Shown here piece by piece: positions 54,925-64,000 of a stretch of 64,000 bases of DNA; the stretch's first letter is position 1; the number at the start of each line of letters is the position of its first letter. The notes under the pieces are model-generated. The model ran no database searches. It had not been told where the DNA came from and was given only the letters and a program-made list of their open reading frames with translations. Location of the stretch: contig JAYGXS010000005.1 in the NCBI GenBank assembly GCA_036362985.1, positions 53,028,945-53,092,944 on the forward strand, read 5' to 3'. Source of the DNA: Ligula intestinalis (lineage: Eukaryota; Platyhelminthes; Cestoda; Diphyllobothriidea; Diphyllobothriidae). The position numbers and the translations under genes were made by a program.

Positions 54925-55000
54925 GACCTCGTTGGGTGTTGAACCTACTCAACAGTGAAGGGTTTTCGCAGCCGACGTTCTACCACTGAGCTACGAGGCT
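54925..55000 (-). repeat. tRNA-like sequence, probable tRNA-derived SINE head or pseudogene
   Basis: Minus strand, 76 nt. TAGCTCAGTGG (A box, exact) and GGTTCAACACC (B box, exact) are 41 bases apart. The outer heptamers AGCCTCG and CGAGGTC pair at six of seven positions (one G-U). The anticodon arm pairs poorly and U33 is not clear, so a working tRNA is unlikely. Confidence 0.55.
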
Positions 55001-56254
55001 CATCGTTAGCCTTGAATTATTTGCACTTGGATCGATTTTACCCGCCCTACTTACCACTCGTGTGCAGTCCAACATTACGGAACAGTAAGCTGGCTGCCTT
55101 GGCAGGTAAAACTAAGCAATCATCCGCAATCTACCAGAATGATCACTAGGATTACTAAATTGTTAGATTTTTATCAGTCAGTGGACCTATTTGTGCAAAC
55201 ATTCGCGGCTGCAGCTGCACAGAAGCCTTCCCTGCTGTGTGGGTTCAACTCCAACCGGAGCCGCAAATTTTTCATAATTTTGTTAACTTCATTTCCTGCA
55301 ATCACATGAACAATGCTGACCCAAAGTTCAGAAGAGGGTTATTGTATCTGCCTAATGGAAAACCTGCTATCTCTTATTTACACGAAGACAACATGCATTT
55401 CAAACGCCAACGCCAGAAGCAAGAGAGGTCAGTATTCAGCGCAACTTCTCGGGTTTGTCTCGTGAAACAGCACAAAGATTGATACTCAACTTGTAAGGAC
55501 CGCTTCAGCGCATTCCATTTAATTAAGCCTACACAAAATTGACACACACACATGCAGCGTGTAACAAGCAGATCCGACGAATCGGGTGCCGTTCTGACAT
55601 TCAACTCCAGCATCTGCCAGTACATATCGCAAAGCATATAAATAACTTCTGCCTGCGGGAGGACGCTGCTTTATCGACCTTTCATGCAGGTAGGCATTGC
55701 CATCTCATATGCATCTAAACCTGTAAAATTAAAAAAACGTTTTCTTTATTATGCACTAAATATTAATTTCGACAGCATTGCTCAATGGCAAGATTTCTAA
55801 TTGCTTTTTTTTAATACGTTGTCTTCATCACCTTACCATTTTACTTAGATAGCATAAAATTATTTAACTGCATTTTCATACTTGCGGTAGACCTACGGTC
55901 GTCGGCAACTATCTAACGACTGAGGATATTAAGAAACAGGAGAAAACTAATGAGCAAGCAGCCGTATGCCCACAGTAATATTTGTGTAACACATAATTGT
56001 TCATCTGCCTAGTCCCTACCAATAATGGACTAAAGCCTACTTTTCTTTTGTAGGAAGCATACATAAGGCAGTAAGTAGGGCAACTAAACCACCTTGTTTG
56101 GCATCTATTAACTGCACACTGTTTTAGCAATTTTGTGCGAAAATGGAATTATTTGATAACCATTACATGCAAGCACGCGTCTAAGGCTAGCCTAGAAAAC
56201 TCACAGAAACCGTTGCGCGCTGTTTGAGTCATTAATAGTAAGCATGACAGAAAC
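55001..56254. other. no supported gene
   Basis: A TATAAATA box at about 55637 is followed by ATGCAG/GTAGGC near 55686, a possible but unsupported first exon. Nothing else is recognised. Confidence 0.35.
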
Positions 56255-56900
56255 AGAAGATGCGATCGCCGAAACAAATATTTTACTTTACTGACGTTTC
56301 GGTTCTACCGTAATCACTGCTAGGGGTCATCACTGGTTCGGTGATGGCTAGACAGTCCGTTTCCGAGTTATTAATTGCCGCTGTTTCGTTGTTCGTGTTG
56401 GATGCGTGCTTGATAATTACGCGGCGATTATTCTGACTGTCGTCGGGCTTGATAATGAGCCCAGCTCTGCTCAGAAAGTGTCTCAACATGCAGTATAAGG
56501 ACGGCAATTTACTGCGCTTTTTGACTGACTTTGGGCCTGACAAACGACACCCAAGCAGCTTGCGGCTCACGCGGTTGTCACCTCTTGACTTGATTTTGGT
56601 CCCATTAAACTTGAAAATATGGCTGGATCCCGTCGAAGGAGCTGCAGCCTAGGAATTATCATATTTCTTCCTCACCGCCGATGCGTGCTCGGCCATTCGC
56701 GTCCGGAATAAGCTCCCGGGTTTTCCGACGTACTTGCACTGTCCATAACTAAACCACACTTGATAAACGACTTCAGCCGTTTCCTGCTGTGGCAGTGGGT
56801 CTTTCGGTCTCATGATCCGGCGACTGATAGTTGCTTCTGGCCTGTGCACAACTTCAATTGCAAGTGAGTTGAGCATGGAAGTGCACTCCACCTACTCGTA
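56255..56900 (-). mobile_element. Penelope-like element F, endonuclease end and terminus
   Basis: From 56891: IEVVHRPEATISRRIMRPKD, VVYQVWFSYGQCKYVGKPGS (GIY-YIG core decayed at ETGR), RMAEHASAV and a stop, then in another frame KFNGTKIKSRGDNRVSRKLL, LPSLYCMLRHFLS, a tail with NNSETDCLAITEP, and the terminus at 56291-56327. Two frames are needed. The N-terminal polymerase is missing. Confidence 0.75.
56291..56327 (-). ncRNA. hammerhead-like motif in PLE terminus
   Basis: Minus strand: GTGATTA, C, GGT/ACC hairpin with loop AGA (extendable by C-G), GAAACGTCAG. The first box is two changes from CUGANGA. Confidence 0.3.
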
Positions 56901-57696
56901 GATGGCTTCTTTGGAGGTAAATTGCGTAAGCGACAGAACATTAGGAGTTGGTGGATTTGAGGTCCTTATTCGCTTCTTAGGCAATGCTAAACAAATCATG
57001 AAGGCTTTAATTAATCCATTTAAGCAATTCGATGGCGTGCGTATGACGCACTTCCGATATTTCGAATTTGTAGGAAGTGAGCAACTTTAAAACTTGAAGA
57101 AGACTGCAAGTACATTATGTAAGTTGCTCAATTCTGTGAAAAATCAGTCTCAACATGTTTGTGATAGCAAATTGCAAGGGCAGAGACTGAATGTCTTTTT
57201 GCCTAACGGAACACTTAGATAAGTTATATTTATTTTTTATTTTATCTACTCATCCGACTACAAAGTCCATCCACAAGCTGCCGTTATTATATGGCCTGCA
57301 TGGTAGCCTGTAAACCGATAAGGCATCGCTAAAATTAACAAACATTCTGAAAGGTCAAAGAAAAATGCTTATTTTTTGGGAATCGTCTGCTGTATTTTGC
57401 TTCATTGTGGCAAGGTATGGCAACACATTTCCCAAAGTGGAATATAAACGTTCAATTATCATTTACGAGGCCTATTTGTTCAATAGGGCCTTGCAACTTA
57501 ATCTAGAAGCGGCTTGCTGCCACCCGACGACAATCATAATTCAGGAGCATATTTGAAGATAATTATCCAGAAAGTCATTGATGGCACTTTACTGTTTTGT
57601 TAACCTCTGCAAGGCGAATATCCTCCTACCTATCCCTCGGAGTAATTTTAAAAAACACAACGCCGAACACTAACAAATGTTTTTTTAAAGAACACC
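56901..57696. other. no recognised feature
   Basis: Flank of the candidate gene. No clear TATA box or upstream exon. Confidence 0.4.
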
Positions 57697-59390
57697 ATGG
57701 AGTTGAAAGCATGGGTCCGAGGCTCATACAGATGCATTTATACATTTTGCGTTGCTTTCGCCATAATGGGACTGGCAGCATTGATTCCCGGCTGTATCCT
57801 GCTTGCGAAAAATGAAATCCCGTTCAGCTATGCAGAAAAAGATGAAACTATGTACGTCAGATCTTCGTTTGCTTTTTTCTGGTTCACTACAAATGGTTAC
57901 CTTCGAAGTAGACAGTTCTAAATCAGGAAGATCTGCAACACATATATTTTGGTGTAGAAACCAGAGTACCTAAAAGTGCTGCCCGAAGTTTAAAACTAAA
58001 TTCATGTCTTGTTCATCTAGTTATACGGTTCGCTTCGTAAACTGTTTAAATATATAGGGTGCTTTGATTAAAACTGCTTGGTGTAAAAGTGGAAATTAGA
58101 AAGCCCTGCGAATTTGAATAAGCATAACCACCACATTTTTTCCGTGAAAAAAATATGGCTTGCACTAGCAGGTCTACGCGTTTTGCCCATGTCAACCGAC
58201 AGGTTGCCATTGTTAGTCAATATAATCCATCAATGTCTTGCCACCGACAGAAAATCGTGGAAGGCGGACGGACTGCTGTAAACGACTGCTGCATTCTGTA
58301 CTCACTATAACGTACTCCGTCAGGGTGCTGGAGCCTAGCGCGCTGAAGTCTCTGATTCACAAGGACTCAACAGTTCCACCGTCGCTCTCGACGAGATCCA
58401 CTACGAGCTTTAGCAGACAGAAACAACGGGGTGACTCCCACGGAGAATCGATCCCACTCTCACACGTCTCCCGCACGTGTATTGGATGTGAGAAAAAAGC
58501 CGAGAAGACCGGAAAGGGGGCACTGAGCAGGTGCCTGACGCGGCCAAAACTTAAATATGCCTCACAACAGCCTACACGGCTAAAAAGGCTCACGTGTATG
58601 CGAGAGGGCAATAAAGGCCACATTAAAAAGTATCTATTGAGTATGACTCTAAGTCCACAATTAGCCACTTCGCACAGAAAAAAACATACCCTGGACTGAC
58701 TGTGGTGTCCCAGTTATCCCGTCACTAGGCAACTGTCCAAGTCATGCCTTTAGTGCATCGTTATAGCTTCACGAGCATCAGATTGCTTATATTGAGGATA
58801 GAAATGAGCTGAGAGTCGACCTACCTTCCTCCCCAGTAGCCAGCAACAGGCTACCGCCTAGCTCAGCGAGCGCCTGAGGTGGGATGAACGCAGTGCTATA
58901 AAAGGAAACAGAGCCAACGTGAGCATTGTACAGCAGTTTGTGCAAGTGAAGAAAAAAATAAGAAGAGAGATAGAGAGAGATGACGAAACTGTAAGATGCT
59001 GACCTTAGAGGAAGCAGTCTTACCTCGCCTACTTATTCACCAACATAAAATATTTGTCAAAGTGTTTTGCACACTTAACAAAGAGTGCCATATATTACTC
59101 AGAAGTAATCACAATCAAGGTGCTAGTTGCTTACATGACATTGGCTTTAATTTCGCAGAATTTTCGCCATGGGAGCCACATTATTTATCCTGGGAATACT
59201 GTGCTTTATTTGGTCTGCAGTTCTGGTTGGCTGTACGAACTGTCTTAAAAACGTATATGAGGACGAAAAGGATGGAAACCATTCAGATGTGATTGAAGCA
59301 ATCAACAATTATGTAATATTGCTTCGTATCACAAAGTGTTTTTGTTCAATGAGAATTAAAAAATTCAATATTAAAGTTCAAATAACATGA
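57697..59390 (+). CDS. candidate two-exon gene for a small two-pass membrane protein (128 aa)
   Basis: Exon 1, 57697-57851, starts MELKAWVRGSYRC followed by a hydrophobic run (about residues 13-36) and a polar loop, and ends in phase 2 before GTACGT. Exon 2 starts at 59159 after a pyrimidine-rich ..TTAATTTCGCAG acceptor, also in phase 2, reading IFAMGATLFILGILCF and more hydrophobic residues to GCTNC, then KNVYEDEKDGNHSD. It ends at TGA 59388-59390; a donor-like GTAATA at 59313 could lead to a further exon. The phase match and two well-formed membrane segments argue for a real gene; I cannot name the family. The intron would be 1307 bp. Confidence 0.5.
58238..58699 (+). CDS. uncharacterised ORF (153 aa), doubtful
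   Basis: Open frame rich in Lys/Arg/Ser with CIGCEKKAEKTGKG and a basic C-terminus. It lies inside the intron of the 57697 gene model. No domain, no second copy. The surrounding sequence (58700-58930: TGTGGTGTCCC... and TATAAAAG) could also be part of an LTR. Confidence 0.2.
   Translation: MPPTENRGRRTDCCKRLLHSVLTITYSVRVLEPSALKSLIHKDSTVPPSLSTRSTTSFSRQKQRGDSHGESIPLSHVSRTCIGCEKKAEKTGKGALSRCLTRPKLKYASQQPTRLKRLTCMREGNKGHIKKYLLSMTLSPQLATSHRKKHTLD
58897..58904 (+). promoter_or_regulatory. TATA box for an alternative first exon
   Basis: TATAAAAG, 83 bases before the ATG at 58980, a normal spacing for a leader of about 50 nt. Confidence 0.45.
58980..58990 (+). CDS. candidate alternative first exon (MTK, phase 2)
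   Basis: ATGACGAAACT followed by the donor GTAAGATG. The phase matches exon 2 at 59159, giving an 80-residue product in which MTKLIFAMG.. would act as signal peptide or anchor. The intron is 168 bp. Competes with, or is alternative to, the 57697 exon. Confidence 0.35.
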
Positions 59391-59977
59391 ATTAAACATT
59401 TTGCTATCTGTAGCTACCTATCATTTGCGCATTATAATTCAATGTTATCAAAATAATCCAGTGTGATAGCTCAAAATCACGGTTGGTATGCTACATTGCG
59501 TACTCTTTAGAAACTCCAGAATAAGCATGCTAACATGATTAGGATACGTTTGCGTTCGTTTAAATAACGGTAGAACTTGGTCTCAGTAAATTTCTTAATT
59601 ACTGGTAGCGTAGATATGCTGTCGAGTTAAAATTCACGAGGAATGTGAATAATGAACGATTGCGTTGCTTCGACAGTGAGGGTACAAACTCACAAAATGT
59701 GTTCGAAAACGTAATAAAAGTCATTTACCGGAAGTCAGCACACGCGGCGTGCCCATTAACTACTTTACCAGTAAATTAAGAACCATAAAAATATAATTAA
59801 GAGTTTGGTTGAGAAATTACTATTTACTAGCATAAAAAATTTAATTTTCACAAAAATCAGCAAATTCAGGTAAGGGCAATATTAAAAGTCGCTGGTCCAA
59901 TGTGAAACATAAATATGTTTAAGGCATGGAAATGGAAAGGAATGGAAAGCTAATGCAGAATAAGTACTTATAAATAA
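59391..59977. other. AT-rich flank, no gene
   Basis: Follows the candidate gene; GAATTAAAC near 59393 could be a weak polyadenylation signal. Helitron starts at 59978. Confidence 0.4.
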
Positions 59978-60089
59978 TCTGTATACTTAATAAAAGTGAG
60001 TTGTCTGTCTGTCTGTGTCTTCGTTATCATTGGTCGAAGGGGTCACCTCTAAAAAGCCTTCTGCGCCTTCGAAGCGCGTGTGACACTGG

Positions 60090-60175
60090 CATGCGCGTGT
60101 GTGTGTCTCTCTACTGTCCGAGCATGTGCAATGGCATGCGCGTGTGTGTGTTTCTCTACAGTCCGAGCGTCTGAC
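60090..60175 (+). repeat. 45-bp tandem repeat in Helitron leader
   Basis: Two units of GGCATGCGCGTGTGTGTGT plus CTCTAC.GTCCGAGC. Confidence 0.8.
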
Positions 60176-60334
60176 TGCTTTCATTGTTTGGGCGTCTCAT
60201 TTTCGCGCGTGTGAGGATTTAGCGATCATGTCGCTGTCGCCCCGACTGACACCCGACGTGACAGGCGGATGTGAATATGCCACGGGGGTTGGGCGGGGGT
60301 GGGGAAGGGGTCGTCGCGTCCAGGTCGTCGCGGC

Positions 60335-60640
60335 CGCTTGAAACGTCACCCCCCCCCTCCTCCCGCCTCTAATGCAGCAAGGGCTACAACGGTGTTTGCG
60401 TAGCTGTTTCATACTCACTGACGTAAACCCCCTTTCCGCTTTGACCCACACACACATGTACTTGCTGCTTGAAACGGCACCCTCCCGCCTCCTCCTCCCG
60501 CTCTTAATGCAGCAAGGGCTAAAACGGCTGCCTGTACAGCTGTTTCAAAGTCAGTGACCGTAAATCACGTGGTCTGCTACCGCTTGCCCCCCATACTTAC
60601 GTTTAGGCAGTCGCAGCTCATTGAAACACCACCCCCTCTC
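60335..60640 (+). repeat. about 125-bp tandem repeat in Helitron leader
   Basis: Two clear units and part of a third: TTGAAACG.CACCC, AATGCAGCAAGGGCTA, AGCTGTTTCA and CTGAC.GTAAA recur in order. Confidence 0.75.
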
Positions 60641-60785
60641 CACGGTTATGCGCCTGCCTGCCACGCACTGGGCTCATAGTCCGGCTGGCCCAATCAAACT
60701 GAATTTCAGCTAGCTTTTAGTTTAGCTTGCATGGCCTGCCATACAAAGGCGTTCGCTTTAGTTCTAATCCTCACAAACTACCATT

Positions 60786-63700
60786 ATGGACAACAGTGAC
60801 ACTGGCAGAGATGTTATGAACACAAGCATCATGACCAATGATGATGGGCCTGCTACTGAAGGTAACCTTGCACATTCCTTGTTCTCCTGCCCCACCTTTT
60901 TTGTTCAAAATAATACTCTATTTGCAGGTGCTACCTTATTAGAAAGCATAGGAGGTAGAGCAGCCGCGAGAAGACAAGTTCGGGCAAAGGAGCAGAAGAG
61001 AATTGCCAGTGCTAATAGACGTTCGCAAGAAACACAAGAAGAAAGACGGCTTCGACTGGAGACTGACGCCATTCGTCAGCGATACCGACGCTCCCAAGAA
61101 ACTGAAGATCAAATGCTTCAAAGAAGACACGAAGATACTATTCGCCATCAAAATAGCCGCTCCCAAGAAACCGAAGTCCAAACTATTCAGCGAAGGACCC
61201 TAAATACGGCAAGACATTCGCAACGTCGGCAAAACATATTACCTACACGTAGAAGTGCGCGTCTGGCTATGCAAGTACCCCAAAGTGCTCCCTAAAGCCC
61301 AGCTAATGCTGAAAACTTAAGTTTGCAGCCAATTCAAATACGGTATGACGGCTCTGGTCCGTTGGTTGCTTCCCTAAATGCCCAGATTTGGAACAGAGCC
61401 TCCCTCAATTACAACCCAAGTCTTAATTATGCGGGAGATGCGAATGTTTCCGTTGGGAAGATGGCGGAAGTTTGTGGTCATTGTCAGGCGAAAAAATGGA
61501 CTGATGAAACAAACGGCATGTGCTGTTCTAACGGAAAGGTTTCACTAAATAACTTCCCTGAATCGCCGGAACTACTTCAAACACATCTTGCTGGTGATAC
61601 CAGCGACTCCAAACATTTTCTTTCAAACATTAAACAATACAACGGGGCGTTTCGAATGGCCTCTTTTGGTGCCAACATTGTTCATGAGGTTGGATTTATG
61701 CCGACCTTCAAGGTGGAAGGTCAATTTTGTCACCGGATTGGATCGTTACTACCTCCTCCTGATGGTGAGCCGAAATTTCCACAAATATACTTCGTAGAAG
61801 ATATCAACCAGCAAGCTCAAAGCCGATCCCGAGTGTACCCCGGCTTGTAGCTTCATATAATACTGTCCCTTCAAGAAATTCTACACCAACGCAACAGTTA
61901 CGTTAAGAGTTTCAAGTCCGCCTTGGAGATACATGCTTCCCTTGATTTCGCCATTGTCACAGATGCCCATAAACGCCCCCGCGGAGAACATCAACGGAGA
62001 TTTAATGCTCCCGCATGCAACGAGGTGGCCGTCATCATGTCTGATACGCAGCATGGCAACAGGGATATTGTCTTGAGGAGGAGAGACAATAGACTACAGA
62101 GGATATATGAGACACATCGCTCATACGATGCCCTGCAATACCCTCTCATCCATGTTAATGGTGAAGATGGTTACCATTTCGGCATACCACAAACTGGCAC
62201 CAATAAAACAGTAAGTTGTAAAGCTTTCCACTCAGATCACTTTATGGTCCGAGACCGAACTTACAGTCTACACAGTCGATTCAAAACGTTATTTCTTCAA
62301 TTTGCTGTTGATATGTTTGCCAAAATGGAAGCAGAACGTCTTTGCTATTTTCGCACACACCAGAAGGAACTTCGCGTGGACAACTACATCCACCTAAGAG
62401 ACAATGTGCTTAGTGATGATAGTAATAATGTTGGTCGCGGTCAACTTCTCATCTTACCGTCAAGCCACACTGGGTCGCCTCGCTATATGCATGAGAAAAC
62501 TCAAGATGCATTGGTTTACGTTAGACATTTTGGGCTCCCGGATCTATTCATTACGTTTACCTGCAACCCATCATGGCCTGAAATTGCCGATGAGCTACTC
62601 CCCGGTCAAATGCCAAAAGATCGACATGACTTGTCCGCGCGGGTATTTCATCTTAAGTTAAAAGCCATGATGAAACTCATCACGAAATTCAAAATTTTCG
62701 GTGATGTTCAGTGTCATATGCACACTGTAGAGTGGCAGAAGAGGGGGTTGCCCCACGCTCACATTTTGGTCTGGCTAAAAGTAAAATTGCACTCTGTTGA
62801 TATCGACAAATTCATGTGTGCAGAACTGCCTGACCGATCCGTTGACCCAGTTCTGTTTGAAACGGTCAAAACTCAGATGGTGCATGGTCCATGCGGTCAG
62901 ATAAATCCCAACAGCCCTTGCATGAAGGATGGAAAATGTACCAAGAAATACCCCAAGCGATACCTTGATGTCACTCAGACTGAGGGAGATGGTTACCCTC
63001 TGTACAGAAGAAGACGACCTGAGATTGGTGGTTTCGAAGCTGTTTTGAATGAACAGCGAAACGGTGGTGTGGTAATTGATAACCGTTGGATCGTGCCGTA
63101 CTGTCCGCTTCTGTCAAAAGTATTTAATGCTCATATCAATGTTGAGTTCTGCAACTGTGCGAAGTCCATCAACTACGTCTGCAAATACATCAACAAAGGT
63201 TCCGATGATGCAATTTACTCACTCAACCTCCGCAACAGAAACGATGAGATTACCCGATATGAAATGGGGAGATACATCAGCAGTAATGAAGCATTCTGGA
63301 GAATCTTTGGTTTTGATATCCATAAACGATTTCCGGTCATTGAACACTTAAGCGTCCACCTAGAAAACGGCCAACGAATTTACTTTACGGAAGGATTCCT
63401 CTTGGACCAACCTCAGAAGCTCAAAGATACGACTTTAACTGCGTTCTTCAAATTGTGCCAGCATGATTCATTTGCCAATACGCTTTTGTATATTCAGGTC
63501 CCCTCGGAAGCAAAGCAAGTATACCCGGCGAAAGATAGGGGTTCCAGTTGAGGAACATCCGGGCAGCAACTACGAAGTTAAAATGGTCAGAATCTACACT
63601 GCTCACCCATCTCACCGAGAATGCTTCTACTTAAGAATGCTACTTCACGAAGTCAGAGGCCCAACATCGTTTGAAGACCTCAGAACGATTGATCGTCTTC

Positions 63701-64000
63701 TGTGTTCAGCCTACAGGTGAGCCTGTACGATGCGAGGTACGTTTCAATGTGATAACCGGGAAGAGAAATACCATTACTGAAGCCGTTGTTACTAACACTC
63801 CGTATCGATTGCGACAACTTTTTGCTTTGTTGATTAGGAGTTGCGAGTTGACCTGCCCGTATGATCTATGGTTGAAGTTCAGAAGCGATATGTCGGAAGA
63901 ATACCGACATCAACTGCAGATGCAAAGTGTCGATGTTCACATCGAATGTTATGCGCTCATTGATGTAGGAAATACCTTGGTTGAAATGGGTGGAGAGCAA
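60786..64000 (+). pseudogene. Helitron Rep/helicase protein, N-terminal two-thirds, broken
   Basis: One frame runs from ATG 60786 to 63551 apart from in-frame TAA (61293-61295) and TAG (61848-61850). It then shifts near 63500-63540 (RRKIGVPVEEHPG), meets TGA at 63718-63720, and shifts again near 63770. Order: Arg-rich RSQET repeats (about 60960-61230); CGHCQAKKW...CC zinc-like block; HFGIPQTG...CKAFHSDHFM; LFITFTCNPSWPEI (Rep motif 1); WQKRGLPHAHILVWL (61923 frame, the two-His motif 2); CKSINYVCKYINKGSDD, where two tyrosines of motif 3 lie four apart; then FYLRMLLHEVRGPTSFEDL. This is the Helitron-like N and Rep nuclease region. Catalytic motifs are intact but the frame is dead. Confidence 0.85.
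60862..60927 (+). other. candidate 66-bp intron in Helitron ORF
   Basis: GAAG/GTAACC ... TATTTGCAG/GTGC with a pyrimidine-rich stretch inside. Its length is a multiple of three and it has no stop, so the frame is open with or without splicing. Hydrophobic residues encoded here break the polar context. Confidence 0.45.

Larger units (their letters stand above)
59978..64000 (+). mobile_element. Helitron, right copy (5' end to window edge)
   Basis: Begins TCTGTATACTTAATAAAAG after an A, matching the left copy. A GC-rich leader (59997-60785) with tandem repeats is followed by the Rep/helicase coding region, cut by the window end before the helicase. The 3' hairpin and CTRR terminus lie outside. 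Confidence 0.85.

Noticed and set aside
55637..55691. TATAAATA followed by ATGCAG/GTAGGC
   Set aside because: No downstream exon in a matching phase was found.
58238..58699. Antisense frame 58357-58668 as a secreted protein
   Set aside because: Opposite to a longer frame, no conservation visible, and the region may be LTR-like.
1..64000. CRISPR array, bacterial operon or phage island
   Set aside because: No regularly spaced identical short repeats, no Shine-Dalgarno-linked gene series and no prokaryotic protein families; the content is eukaryotic transposons.

Overview
The window looks like accessory DNA of an animal nuclear genome, most likely a parasitic flatworm. Within flatworms a diphyllobothriid-like tapeworm is my guess from the style of the Penelope-like and CR1-like proteins; that is recall, not a search. 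No bacterial-type gene layout, rRNA or CRISPR array is visible. Almost everything recognisable is a transposable element: Penelope-like elements (PLEs) with GIY-YIG endonucleases, CR1-like LINEs, two Helitron copies, mariner remnants, at least two short terminal-inverted-repeat (TIR) families, a foldback family, tRNA-derived SINE-like pieces and LTR-like scraps. One 400-N assembly gap lies at 36096-36495.

Layout. 1-336 is a PLE endonuclease end. 655-2315 is a reverse-strand Helitron 5' part with a SINE-like piece and a LINE fragment nested in it. 5150-13730 is a stack of PLE and LINE fragments with a 557-bp MITE at 7140, a tandem duplication (about 10280-12640) and a mariner deletion derivative at 13141-13524. 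14400-17340 has direct repeats, a PLE terminus and LTR-like segments. 18876-24850 holds a MITE nested in a larger TA-flanked element, then a foldback element split by a PLE that carries a perfect 12-bp target duplication. 25915-29321 has another TA-flanked element and a complete 994-bp foldback. 30685-35504 (minus) is the longest LINE: ORF1 is open and repeat-bearing, ORF2 is broken. 35941-36518 is a PLE insertion with a 13-bp target duplication that contains a 34-bp-arm palindrome and the gap. 37905-54335 is repeat-rich: a third MITE, a PLE of another lineage with an open GIY-YIG frame, a duplicated block of about 1.7 kb, foldback arms and a decayed mariner. 56255-56900 is one more PLE end. 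59978-64000 is a forward-strand Helitron that runs off the window.

Host genes are scarce. The best candidate is a small two-exon membrane or secreted protein gene at 57697-59390, supported by matching splice phases and two hydrophobic segments. A weaker candidate is a TATA-box plus signal-peptide first exon at 42610-42704 on the minus strand.

The most interesting signal is a recurring hammerhead-ribozyme-like structure at PLE termini in several loci, together with shared termini between the foldback and TA-flanked families.
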